This document shows positions 38,424-46,929 of a DNA stretch of 64,000 bases, one piece after another. This stretch comes from Bacteroidales bacterium (GTDB lineage Bacteria > Bacteroidota > Bacteroidia > Bacteroidales > GCA-2748055): positions 208,050 to 272,049 of the forward strand of contig JARGFP010000001.1 in assembly GCA_029210585.1 (NCBI GenBank). Direction: 5' to 3'. Within the stretch, counting starts at the first letter, position 1. Every line of letters begins with the position of its first letter. A program made the position numbers and the translations under genes. The notes under the pieces were generated by a model. The model ran no database searches and was not told the origin of the DNA. It was given only the letters and a program-made list of their open reading frames with translations.

Positions 38424-40733
38424 TCAAAACGGGTACCCGATTGCGAAATTGTACCCCAGATCGTTCCATTGCAGATCGGTATTGGCAGGCACCCATCGTT
38501 GTCCTTCAGGATAGGAGGGATCCACCATCGGGATCCCCAGGTCGACCCTGAATATGAAGAAATTAAAATCGAACCGCAGTCCGAAGCCGGTACCCACTGC
38601 AAATTCCTTGTAGAACCGCCTGAAATCAAACAATGCGCCCTCCCGGTCGTCCTCTTTCGATAGAGACCAGATGTTCCCTGCATCCACAAACAGTGCGCCA
38701 TCGAGTTTCCAGAAGAGACTGAACCTGTATTCGATGTTGGCCTCAATCTTAAGATCTGCGGTCTGGTTCGGAAACCTTGATTCGGTATCGCCTCCGAATG
38801 CGCCCGGTCCCAGGTTCTTGACACGCCATGCCCGGATACTGTTGGCGCCACCGCCAAAAAATTGTTTTTCGAATGGAATGGCTGTGGAATTCAGGTAAGG
38901 AACCGCTGCCCCCACGAAGGCCCGGTACACCAGGCTCTGGTCCTCTCCCCGGTAATCATAATGCCTTACATCGATATCGGTCCTGACATACTGTGCATAG
39001 TCCACACCGAACAACTGCAATACGGCATCATTTGCCGGGTCTCCGATCAGCCGGTATAGTCCGTACATAAGGTTACCGGCTGTTTCGAATCCGAACCGTA
39101 CATATTGAAAATCACTGATTTTGTTCAGGTTCTGATTCGAATACACCAGTCTGTATCGTTGATCGGTAATGAAATGCGGCAGGTAACTGTAAAAAAGATA
39201 GGTACCTTCCAGCCAGTCGCGGAATTCATCATCCAGCACCGGTGTATTGATCAGGCTGATCTCGATGGGAACCACCGAATGTGTCACATACCTGTTCCCC
39301 CGCCACTGGTATCCGAAACTTCCCCTGAATGTGGAACGTGTATAATCCGGTCTCTTCTGGTAATTGTAGGACAGGTTGATATTGGTCTCCGGGTTGAACT
39401 GCCTGATGAACTGGTCTGTCTTGAACGGCAGCAGGAACTGGGGCAGACGAAGGCGCGCCTCCACTCCCAGTTCCTGCATCGTACCGAATTCCTCCCTGTC
39501 TGTACCCGGATTTTCAGGCAATGTCTCGATCGCACCAAGGAATGTGAGGTCAAATTTTTCCGAACCGCCGAAAAGATTCCTGTGCTGATAGTTCAGGTTA
39601 CCTGCCGCACCGATGTTCCCTCCCGAGGTGGTTCCTTCAATCCCCCCCGTGAAAGCCTGCCGGGTGGCCGGTATCATCCTTATCTCGCAATCCAGCAAAC
39701 TGGTATCCGCACCTGTTTCCCTGAAATTGATATCCACAAGGCGGAAGGCGCTCAGCGAGGTGAGGTTCCTGTAGGTTTGCTGTACTTTCCTGGCATTATA
39801 GCGCTCCCCGGGAATAATATAATTCTTCTGGGTGATCAGTCCGTGCTTTACCCTGGTACCTGTTCCCGGCTGACCAATCACCGCAACATCACCGTAAAAT
39901 GCAGTGTCCCTCGCCGAAGACATCCCTGGTCGTTCCCTTGCGATAACATCCTCATCGGTTTTCATGTAGACCTGTCTGATCCTGTAAGTGGGATGGGCGG
40001 TCCTGGTGATGCTCCCGGTGCTGTCCCTGACCGGATAGTTATTGATGCTGAGGGTAATATCCACCTGGTGATTTCCTTCAGTGCTGTCCACTTCGTAATA
40101 GATAAAATCCCTGGTGAAGTTATAATATCCCTTGTTCCTGAGAATCCCTTCGATCCTTACACGCTCCTCCTGCAGCTTGTCCGTATCGTATTGCTCCCCT
40201 TCTGCAAGCACGTGGGGTACCGAGTCATTCAGCACATATTTTGCAAGTGCAGCATCCTGGAAAAAATAGTCGATATTCCTTATATAATAGGGTTCTCCGG
40301 GCTGGATGTCGTAGACAACCCTGGCTTTCTGATTTTTAAAAATTGCCGTATCGGTTACAGTTGCATTGAAATATCCCTTGTTGAACAGGAACATTTCAAG
40401 CTGCAACGATGTGTTTGCTCTCAGGTCCCTGTTGTACACCACCGGTGGTTCACCAATTTGCCTCAGCCAACGGTTGAACCCGTTGTTCTTCTCCTTCCCT
40501 GCCATGTTATACAGCCCCAGCCAGAATTTCCAGCCCAGTATCTCCTTGTTCGGCTTCTGTTTTACATAATTTCTGAATTCTTCCTTTGGAATCTCGCTGC
40601 TGTTGTCATCAATACTGTAGCTATTCAACAGGTACTGATCCTCCTGGAGGTGCCGCGCAGGGTTACAAGATGGGGTGATCAACAATACAGCGATCAGTAA
40701 CAATGGTACTATATAAATATACGTTTTGGCCAA
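38424..40733 (-). CDS. Omp85-family outer-membrane assembly protein, lipid-anchored (TamL-like)
   Basis: About 769 aa. The N-terminus carries a hydrophobic signal ending in LLITPSC, a lipobox, followed by NPARHLQEDQYLLNSYSI. POTRA-like domains fill roughly residues 100-400, for example FLFNKGYFNATVTDTAIFKN and LRNKGYYNFTRDFIYYEVDS. The C-terminal half is a 16-strand Omp85 barrel with FFGGGANSIRAWRVKNLGPG (the lid/RGF-type motif) and the end RVDLGIPMVDP. A lipidated TamA relative, TamL, is described in Bacteroidota; this fits it better than BamA. No ATG precedes the signal: a TTG at 40733 is the likely start, because the other TTG (40787) lies inside a -7 promoter box at 40785-40792. TamB is not in the window. 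Confidence 0.82.
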   Translation of the reverse strand: MAKTYIYIVPLLLIAVLLITPSCNPARHLQEDQYLLNSYSIDDNSSEIPKEEFRNYVKQKPNKEILGWKFWLGLYNMAGKEKNNGFNRWLRQIGEPPVVYNRDLRANTSLQLEMFLFNKGYFNATVTDTAIFKNQKARVVYDIQPGEPYYIRNIDYFFQDAALAKYVLNDSVPHVLAEGEQYDTDKLQEERVRIEGILRNKGYYNFTRDFIYYEVDSTEGNHQVDITLSINNYPVRDSTGSITRTAHPTYRIRQVYMKTDEDVIARERPGMSSARDTAFYGDVAVIGQPGTGTRVKHGLITQKNYIIPGERYNARKVQQTYRNLTSLSAFRLVDINFRETGADTSLLDCEIRMIPATRQAFTGGIEGTTSGGNIGAAGNLNYQHRNLFGGSEKFDLTFLGAIETLPENPGTDREEFGTMQELGVEARLRLPQFLLPFKTDQFIRQFNPETNINLSYNYQKRPDYTRSTFRGSFGYQWRGNRYVTHSVVPIEISLINTPVLDDEFRDWLEGTYLFYSYLPHFITDQRYRLVYSNQNLNKISDFQYVRFGFETAGNLMYGLYRLIGDPANDAVLQLFGVDYAQYVRTDIDVRHYDYRGEDQSLVYRAFVGAAVPYLNSTAIPFEKQFFGGGANSIRAWRVKNLGPGAFGGDTESRFPNQTADLKIEANIEYRFSLFWKLDGALFVDAGNIWSLSKEDDREGALFDFRRFYKEFAVGTGFGLRFDFNFFIFRVDLGIPMVDPSYPEGQRWVPANTDLQWNDLGYNFAIGYPF

Positions 40734-40846
40734 TGAATTTCCGTTTATCTCTATGGTGTGCGCATTCAGTATCAGCAAGCAATGCAAAAGTAATAATTAA
40801 AAATGTATGGTTGAATGGCGCTGTCATAATGTAATCAACATGACCC

Positions 40847-40969
40847 GGGACACTGGCCGGATGATACCGGGAGGGGCACAGGCAGGATCAGCAGAACCGG
40901 CCTATGGTCAGATCGCAACATCCAGGGGACAATGAACGGATTATACCAGGAGGGGCACAGGCAGGATCA
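40847..40969. repeat. Intergenic direct repeat, 79-base period
   Basis: 32 bases at 40859-40890 recur at 40938-40969 with two mismatches; weaker similarity extends about 12 bases upstream of each copy. The repeat contains GGAGGGGCACAGGCAGGATC. It lies between the divergent TamL-like and methyltransferase genes. No function is evident. Confidence 0.7.
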
Positions 40970-41018
40970 AAATAAACGGGACCAGGGTGTCTAAGAAATT
41001 TAGCGTTATCTTTGGACC

Positions 41019-41867
41019 ATGTTATCGAGGAACCAGCAAAAACTGATCAGGTCGTTGCAGCAGAAAAAGCAGCGGGAAATCCACGGGTTGTTCCTAATCG
41101 AAGGGAACACGATCATTACGGACCTGGTCCGTTCCGGCGAACTCCACGCCGGCAACATGGAATTGCTGGCTGCGACTCCTGAATGGCTGCAACGCAACGC
41201 TCCGGAAGTTTCCGGCCTGTCAAAAATGGCTGCGTCCTCAGATCCCGGCAACCGCGAGAAACGCTCCGGGCCGGCAGATGTGACTGTACCCGCCGACCCT
41301 TCTGAACTGAAAAAACTTTCCGCGCTGGTGTCTCCCCCGGAAGTGATGGCTGTCGTAAAGATGCCTCCCGGGTCCTCCCGGGAGTCCTTCCGGCCGGAGC
41401 AATTGCGCGAAGGACCTTCCCTTGTCTTTGAGTCGGTCAGGGACCCCGGGAACCTGGGTACGATCATCCGAACGGCAGACTGGTTCGGTATCGGGAATCT
41501 CTTTTGCAGCCCCGACAGTGTTGATACCTATAACAACAAGGTGGTCCAGGCTTCCATGGGTGCGGTGCTGCGGACCCGGCCTGTGTACATTGAACTCCCC
41601 GTACTTTTCGAAGAGGCCGACAGGTTCAGGATACCGGTTTACGGTACCACCATGGATGGGGATAACTTTTACGATACACCTGTAAAGGTGCCCGGACTCA
41701 TCGTTTTTGGCAATGAAGCGCATGGCATCAGTGCACACCTGGAACCGTATTTCAGGAATAAAATCAGGATTCCTGATTTCCCAGAAGGCACTTCGGCCAC
41801 TGAATCACTGAATGTAGCCACATCGGTGGCCGTGGTGTGCGCGGAGATCCGGCGAAGACAACGGTGA
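41019..41867 (+). CDS. RNA 2'-O-methyltransferase, SpoU/TrmH family
   Basis: A 282-aa protein. The N-terminal RNA-binding domain of TrmH/RlmB type (NQQKLIRSLQQKKQREIHGL, FLIEGNTIITDLV) is followed by the knotted SPOUT domain with the three motifs: SVRDPGNLGTIIRTADWFGI (motif 1), LIVFGNEAHGIS (motif 2) and FPEGTSATESLNVATSVAVV (motif 3). The family methylates the 2'-hydroxyl of a ribose in rRNA or tRNA with S-adenosylmethionine; the exact site is unknown. It is divergent from the TamL-like gene. The linker between domains is rich in Pro, Ser and Glu. Confidence 0.9.
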   Translation: MLSRNQQKLIRSLQQKKQREIHGLFLIEGNTIITDLVRSGELHAGNMELLAATPEWLQRNAPEVSGLSKMAASSDPGNREKRSGPADVTVPADPSELKKLSALVSPPEVMAVVKMPPGSSRESFRPEQLREGPSLVFESVRDPGNLGTIIRTADWFGIGNLFCSPDSVDTYNNKVVQASMGAVLRTRPVYIELPVLFEEADRFRIPVYGTTMDGDNFYDTPVKVPGLIVFGNEAHGISAHLEPYFRNKIRIPDFPEGTSATESLNVATSVAVVCAEIRRRQR

Positions 41868-41903
41868 CCGGGTGCAGGAAAGGGTGACCAGGTACAGGAA
41901 GCG
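41864..41903. repeat. Two-copy 20-base tandem repeat across the methyltransferase stop codon
   Basis: GTGACCGGGTGCAGGAAAGG is followed directly by GTGACCAGGTACAGGAAGCG, with four differences. The first copy contains the TGA stop of the methyltransferase. Confidence 0.6.
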
Positions 41904-41969
41904 CTTCCCGCCCGTTCAGGATAGAAGCCGGGCACCAGGAGAAAAAAGATCTTATCCGATACTCCCGGG

Positions 41970-42698
41970 TTACTCGAAATGAAAATTCAGCATCACGAGA
42001 AAGCTGCGGATGCCGTCGATGGAATTCACATATTCAAAGTCATTGTCTCTGGATACCCCCGGTACCATAATATTCCTGAGCCCCATGGCCAGCTTGATCT
42101 CCGTGGAGTACTTGAAATACTGCAGGTATTGGTCGATGCCAAAACCCACTTCAAGGTAAAAGTCACCAGGCTTCACAAGGATCATGTCGTCCCCTTCCGG
42201 ATCGTAGGAGGATTTGGCCGACATGTCGAGCCGGTAGCTGATCCCGCCGATCACATAGGGGCGGTAGTTATTCACCCGCTCTGACCTGTATTTCAGCAAT
42301 AACGGGAAATCGAGGTAGCTCGACCCGATGGTCATTTTGTCGTAGGTATTGCCCGCAACGGTGTAAGTTGACACCTCCCACGTCCCTGGTTCAAAATACA
42401 CCATATCCCTTGATCCCAGGTTAATGCCGGGCAGGAACCGCAGGTTCCAGTCATCCGAGAGCCGCAGGTCCGATACGATGTTCACCTGGAATCCTGCAGG
42501 TTGAAACCCGACCACATCTGCGTACAGGGCTGCTTCAGGATTCCTTTTGATCGCATAATCCATGGAATTCAGTCCGACAGTAAATCCCCAGTGGAGTTTC
42601 TTGTAGTCAAATGCAGGGAGGTTACGCGGACGCTTCTCCTGGGCAGAGAGAACGGATGCAGATACCAGCAGGATGAGTATGATAGTTATTCGTCGCAT
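41970..42698 (-). CDS. porT: PorT-family outer-membrane beta-barrel protein (type IX secretion-related)
   Basis: About 242 aa from the ATG at 42698. A signal peptide (ITIILILLVSASVLSAQ) is followed by RNLPAFDYKKLHWGFTVGLN and SMDYAIKRN, the pattern that opens PorT-family barrels. Later strands such as PYVIGGISYRLDMSAK and VGFGIDQYLQYFKYSTEIKL alternate as expected, and the protein ends in aromatic FHFE. PorT is needed for type IX secretion in Porphyromonas. No other T9SS gene is in the window, so the role is inferred from family resemblance. It lies 56 bases downstream of purL on the same strand. Confidence 0.7.
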   Translation of the reverse strand: MRRITIILILLVSASVLSAQEKRPRNLPAFDYKKLHWGFTVGLNSMDYAIKRNPEAALYADVVGFQPAGFQVNIVSDLRLSDDWNLRFLPGINLGSRDMVYFEPGTWEVSTYTVAGNTYDKMTIGSSYLDFPLLLKYRSERVNNYRPYVIGGISYRLDMSAKSSYDPEGDDMILVKPGDFYLEVGFGIDQYLQYFKYSTEIKLAMGLRNIMVPGVSRDNDFEYVNSIDGIRSFLVMLNFHFE

Positions 42699-42754
42699 AG
42701 AGTGTAAACGGAGCAAAGATAGAAAATAGTATGAATAGTTCTGACATGCACCGC

Positions 42755-44974
42755 CTACCCTTCCATCAGCTTTCCGAGCGCGTTTTCAAAATCCCTGGCG
42801 TAATCGGTAATGAACCCGAAGGAACTGTCGTCGATCCGCAACTCCTGCTTGGTGACGTGTCCCAGCGCGGAGAGGGGAAACTTCTGCTCGATCATAAAAT
42901 CGAGAAAGGCCGTCTCTGCATTTTCAGATACACTTACCACAATCCTGCTCTGTGATTCACCAAAAAGAAAAGCATCCGTGCGCACTTCAGCAGGTGAGGT
43001 GATATCGAATCCCAGGTTGTTGGGCAGGCAACACTCCACCAGTGCCACGAACAAACCACCGAGAGAGACATCATGGGCCGAGCGCACCAATCCGTCGCGG
43101 ATCAGGGTTTGCATGATCTGTTGCAGCTGCATCTCATAATCCAGGTCAAATTCCGGGGCAGCGGTTTCTTCCACCAGGTGGATGGCAGCAAGGTATTCAG
43201 ATCCCGACAGATCGTTGCTTGAACGGCCCAGCATATAAATCATATCTCCCTTCGACCGGAAACTTATGGAGGTCATATCCTCCTGGTTTTCGATAATCCC
43301 CACCATACCGATCACCGGGGTAGGTTGCACGGAAACCGAGGTCTGGTCACGGCGTGTTACATTGTTCAGGCTGACATTCCCGGCAATCACCGGTACCTGC
43401 ATCTTTTCAGAAATCAGCCTGATTCCCTTGACGCTTTCCGTGAAATCGTGGTAAACACGCAGGTCGCCCGGGTCTCCGAAATTGAGCCCGTTGGCAAGCG
43501 CAACGGGTTTCCCCCCGGAACAAACGATGTTTCTTGCTGCCTCCGCCACCGCGATCATGGTCCCTTTCCTGGGTTCCCGCCGCACATACCGCGAATTGCC
43601 ATCCACGCTCAGTGCGATCAGTTTCTTACTCCCGGGAATGCTCAGCACACCTGCATCGGAAGGAAAGAATGCCCCCATGTTGGAAAGTCCTGCCATGGTA
43701 TCGAACTGCTCGTAGATATCTCGCCTGGATGCAATATTGGGATGAACGATCATTGTCCTGGCTACCTCTTTCAGTCTGCCGGGAAAGGGGACTTCGTCGG
43801 CACTCACCTTCACTACCTTGCGCCCCGGATCCTTCATGTCCCTGATATATACCGGTGCTCCACCGCCCCGCACCAGTGATGCAACAGGCAGATCGCACAG
43901 CTTATCCTCATCCTGCACCACCACCAGTTTGCCATCATCGGTGACTTCCCCGATCGTTGCGTGCATGATCTCCCATTTTCCTGCAATTTCCCGCAGCCTT
44001 GCCAGGTTCCCCGGGCTGATGGAGATCAGCATCTGCTCCTGGGACTGGGAAAGCAGGATATCGATCGGGTCCAGGTCCTCCCGCATCACAGGGATTGAGT
44101 CAACATCAATCCGCACCCCCCTGGATCCGCGGAACGCCATTTCCGAAGCGGCACACAGTACACCACCTGCGCCAACGTCCTGCATGGCACTGATCAGCCC
44201 GGCCTCGTTCATTTCCATTAAACTGTCGCAAAGGATTTTTCCTGAATGCGGATCGGCCAGCTGGGTTTCAGGGACCAGGTGCTTCGTATTCCCGGAAAAG
44301 GGTGTGGAGGCAAATCCTGCACCATGGACCCCGCTGCCGGAAGTTTTCCTCCCGATGAGTACCACCTGGTCCCCCTTTTTCTTGAAGGAAGCGGTAATGA
44401 TCCGGTCCTTTTTCACCAGTCCCACTGCCATCAGGTTCAGGAGGGGATTGTACGCATAGCTGTCGTCGAACAGGATTTCACCTCCCACCACCGGCACCCC
44501 AAAACTGTTTGAATAGCTGCCCAGTGCCCTGACCACACTTTTCACCGATTCCCGGATCTTCGGATCACGCAGGTCGCCGAAACGCAGTATATTCAACTGT
44601 GCCACCGGCCTGGCGCCCATGGCCACCAGGTCCCTGTGGATGTTCCCTACGCCAACTGCGGCCTCACCGGGATTCACCGCGGTGGGATGGTTGTGCGATT
44701 CCATTTTAATGACACAGGCGAGGTCACCGTCAATGTCAATCACCCCGGCATTTTCATCACCAGCCTGTACCAGTATGTTCGGTCCCTTTACCGGAAGGTC
44801 CTCGATCCATCTTACGGAACTCTTGTATGAAATATGTTCCGACCACATGGCGGCAAACATGTTGAGCTCAAAATCATTTGGCTTCCTGCCCAGCAATGTG
44901 TCAATCGAATACCTTTCGTCTGAAGTCAGAAAAGCGCTGATCTGCTGCTGGTGGATTTCGTTCCTGTTACCCAT
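42755..44974 (-). CDS. purL: Phosphoribosylformylglycinamidine synthase, small PurL subunit
   Basis: A 739-aa protein of the short PurL type that works with separate PurS and PurQ, converting FGAR to FGAM with ATP and glutamine-derived ammonia in purine synthesis. Recognisable parts: MWSEHISYKSSVRWIEDLPV near residue 43, KMESHNHPTAVNPGEAAVGV (ATP/Mg site), VGAGGVLCAASEMAFRGSRG, and SAHDVSLGGLFVALVECCLP toward the end. Many Bacteroides carry the large single-chain enzyme of over 1200 aa instead. A good promoter lies directly upstream, giving a short leader. Confidence 0.95.
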   Translation of the reverse strand: MGNRNEIHQQQISAFLTSDERYSIDTLLGRKPNDFELNMFAAMWSEHISYKSSVRWIEDLPVKGPNILVQAGDENAGVIDIDGDLACVIKMESHNHPTAVNPGEAAVGVGNIHRDLVAMGARPVAQLNILRFGDLRDPKIRESVKSVVRALGSYSNSFGVPVVGGEILFDDSYAYNPLLNLMAVGLVKKDRIITASFKKKGDQVVLIGRKTSGSGVHGAGFASTPFSGNTKHLVPETQLADPHSGKILCDSLMEMNEAGLISAMQDVGAGGVLCAASEMAFRGSRGVRIDVDSIPVMREDLDPIDILLSQSQEQMLISISPGNLARLREIAGKWEIMHATIGEVTDDGKLVVVQDEDKLCDLPVASLVRGGGAPVYIRDMKDPGRKVVKVSADEVPFPGRLKEVARTMIVHPNIASRRDIYEQFDTMAGLSNMGAFFPSDAGVLSIPGSKKLIALSVDGNSRYVRREPRKGTMIAVAEAARNIVCSGGKPVALANGLNFGDPGDLRVYHDFTESVKGIRLISEKMQVPVIAGNVSLNNVTRRDQTSVSVQPTPVIGMVGIIENQEDMTSISFRSKGDMIYMLGRSSNDLSGSEYLAAIHLVEETAAPEFDLDYEMQLQQIMQTLIRDGLVRSAHDVSLGGLFVALVECCLPNNLGFDITSPAEVRTDAFLFGESQSRIVVSVSENAETAFLDFMIEQKFPLSALGHVTKQELRIDDSSFGFITDYARDFENALGKLMEG

Positions 44975-44991
44975 AGGTCCATTATTTAAAA

Positions 44992-45021
44992 CAAATATAA
45001 TTTATATAGTTTAAAGGCAAA
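44992..45021 (-). promoter_or_regulatory. Promoter of purL
   Basis: On the minus strand TTTG (45021-45018), an 18-base spacer and TATATTTG (44999-44992), a perfect -7 box ending 17 bases before the ATG. Confidence 0.7.
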
Positions 45022-45040
45022 ACGGTTTGGGGAGATGCTT

Positions 45041-45072
45041 TTCGCAAAGGGCTTTTATTTTTATTACTTTTG
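45041..45072 (+). promoter_or_regulatory. Promoter of the SDR-amidohydrolase unit
   Basis: TTCG (45041-45044), a 20-base spacer and TACTTTTG (45065-45072), a perfect -7 box. The predicted start is only about 7-10 bases before the ATG pair at 45086/45089, which excludes the longer open frame from 45035. Confidence 0.6.
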
Positions 45073-45085
45073 TTCAAACGGAAAT

Positions 45086-45850
45086 ATGATGAAAAAAATC
45101 GCATTGATCACGGGTGCCACTTCCGGCATCGGAAGGGCCACAGCCCGGATCCTGGCCGCACATGCACATGATGTGATTATCACGGGCAGGCGGGCCGCAC
45201 TGCTGGAAGAAACCGGGCAGCTGATCCGTGAAAAAACAGGAGCCGATGTGCTGCCTTTGTCTTTTGATGTCAGGGACATAGAACAGGTACAGGCACATCT
45301 CGGAAACCTCCGGGGCAAGTGGGAAAAGGTGGATGTACTGGTCAACAATGCCGGCCTGGCCTCGGGACTGAGCCATATCCAGGATGGGGATATCGAAGAC
45401 TGGGAGAAAATGATCGATACCAACATCAAGGGATTGCTGTACGTCACCCGGGTCATTTCACCCGGAATGGTGGCACGCGGATCCGGCCACATTGTCAATA
45501 TCGGCTCCATCGCCGGCAAAGAAGTGTACGAGTCCGGCAATGTGTACTGCGCCACCAAGCATGCCGTGGATGCGCTGAACAAAGGCATGCGTACCGACCT
45601 GGCGGAACATCACATCAGGGTGACGGCCATCAACCCGGGGGCGGTTGAAACCGAATTCTCCGTGGTGCGTTTCCACGGCGACAGGCAAAAAGCCGACAAA
45701 GTGTACGAAGGGTTCACACCATTGTATGAGCAGGACATTGCCGAAGCGATCCTGTTTGCTGTTACACGCCCCCCGCATGTGAACATCAACGACATGCTGA
45801 TCATGCCCACGGCACAGGCGAGCACTTCCAAAACCGTTAAAAAACTGTAA
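45086..45850 (+). CDS. Short-chain dehydrogenase/reductase (YdfG-like)
   Basis: A 254-aa classical SDR. The cofactor loop is IALITGATSGIGRATARIL, with an Arg pair (ITGRRAALLEE) after the second strand that favours NADP(H). NNAG is at about residue 90, and the catalytic SIAGKEVYESGNVYCATKHA holds Tyr-x-x-x-Lys preceded by Ser. The C-terminal half reads INPGAVETEFS, as in the 3-hydroxy acid/serine dehydrogenase YdfG group. The substrate is therefore likely a small hydroxy acid or amino acid, by family. The next gene begins with GTG one base after the stop, so the two are coupled. Confidence 0.88.
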   Translation: MMKKIALITGATSGIGRATARILAAHAHDVIITGRRAALLEETGQLIREKTGADVLPLSFDVRDIEQVQAHLGNLRGKWEKVDVLVNNAGLASGLSHIQDGDIEDWEKMIDTNIKGLLYVTRVISPGMVARGSGHIVNIGSIAGKEVYESGNVYCATKHAVDALNKGMRTDLAEHHIRVTAINPGAVETEFSVVRFHGDRQKADKVYEGFTPLYEQDIAEAILFAVTRPPHVNINDMLIMPTAQASTSKTVKKL

Positions 45851-45851
45851 G

Positions 45852-46808
45852 GTGATCACGGATGCACACCTGCATATCGGGCTTAACAACTGGACAGAGG
45901 AACGCCTGCTGCACTACCTGGATGAGCAGGGGATCGAAAAAGCCTGGATCCTGACCTGGGACGAGCAGGACCCCGTTGCTCCCCCCTACTACCCACCGCT
46001 GGATATTGAGGCAGTCAGCAAAGCCTTCAGGGCCCACCCGGACCGCATCGTTCCCTTCTATGCCCCCGATCCGGGCAGGAAGGACTGGAAAGCGCGTTTG
46101 CAATCACGGCTGGATGAAGGATTCGCCGGGTGCGGGGAGCTGAAGGTCGCATATCGCTGGAATGATCCCCGGGTAACTGCGTTGCTCGAATTCCTGGATG
46201 CACGCAGGCTGCCACTTGTTTTTCATATGGAACAGGGCCGGAGGATGTTCATTCCCCGCAGGGAAACAGGACCTGACTGGCTGTTCAAACGGCTGATCAA
46301 TGAACGGTTCAACGGTAAGGCGGCACAACTGATCGGGAACCTGGAGCAAAAGACCGGGTTTCTGCGTCACTACCTGGAAAGCAGGATGGTTGATTTCCCG
46401 GGGTACCTCATGGACTTCGATCTGCTCAGGGAAGCGGTCAGCAACTATCCCGGCATTACTTTTATTTCTCACGGGCCCCATACCTGGAACAACTTCTCGG
46501 TCGTCAGACATCCGCACCTTTTCATTCAGAAAGGAAAAACCAGCGGCGAGGGTATCCTCTGGGAACTGCTCGAAAAGCATGACAATTTTTACTGCGACAT
46601 ATCGGGGTTCACCGCGTTCACTGCGCTGAACAGGGACAAGGAATTCACCCGGAGGTTGATGCAACGGCACCATCGTAAAATACTCTTTGGCACCGACAAC
46701 TGGGAACTGGGGCTGAAGGATTTTCTCAGCGGTCTTTTGCTGGAAAAAGAGGTGATGGAACATATCATGCACAAGAATGCCGCCAGGATCACCGGCGATT
46801 ATTCATAA
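45852..46808 (+). CDS. Amidohydrolase-family metal-dependent hydrolase (Amidohydro_2 type)
   Basis: A 318-aa TIM-barrel protein starting with GTG. The first metal motif ITDAHLHIG (His-x-His) opens the chain, LVFHMEQGRR and FISHGPHTW supply further histidines, and KILFGTDNWELGL gives the conserved C-terminal Asp. The family hydrolyses or decarboxylates small cyclic or carboxylated substrates; the exact reaction is unknown. It is translationally coupled to the SDR, which suggests a shared catabolic path. Spacing and start codon fit a two-gene operon. Confidence 0.8.
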   Translation: MITDAHLHIGLNNWTEERLLHYLDEQGIEKAWILTWDEQDPVAPPYYPPLDIEAVSKAFRAHPDRIVPFYAPDPGRKDWKARLQSRLDEGFAGCGELKVAYRWNDPRVTALLEFLDARRLPLVFHMEQGRRMFIPRRETGPDWLFKRLINERFNGKAAQLIGNLEQKTGFLRHYLESRMVDFPGYLMDFDLLREAVSNYPGITFISHGPHTWNNFSVVRHPHLFIQKGKTSGEGILWELLEKHDNFYCDISGFTAFTALNRDKEFTRRLMQRHHRKILFGTDNWELGLKDFLSGLLLEKEVMEHIMHKNAARITGDYS

Positions 46809-46863
46809 TTATTTTACGATGCCCGTTACGGTAAAATTTCTACATTTGCTGCTCTGATCAGCA

Positions 46864-46916
46864 ATAAACATCAATAAATAAACATCAATTATCACCGATA
46901 AACATCAATTGTCACC
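46864..46916. repeat. Short repeats before the Ldh2-type gene
   Basis: Three copies of ATAAACATCAAT at 46864, 46878 and 46898. The last two extend to TAAACATCAATTRTCACC at a 20-base period (46879-46896, 46899-46916). They lie just before the ATG at 46930, in the place where operators or promoters would sit. Confidence 0.6.
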
Positions 46917-46929
46917 AATTCATCCACCT

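Noticed and set aside
39105-40700. 531-codon frame antisense to the TamL-like gene.
   Set aside because: Long open antisense frames are common opposite high-GC-third-position genes; the sense strand is a clear Omp85 protein.
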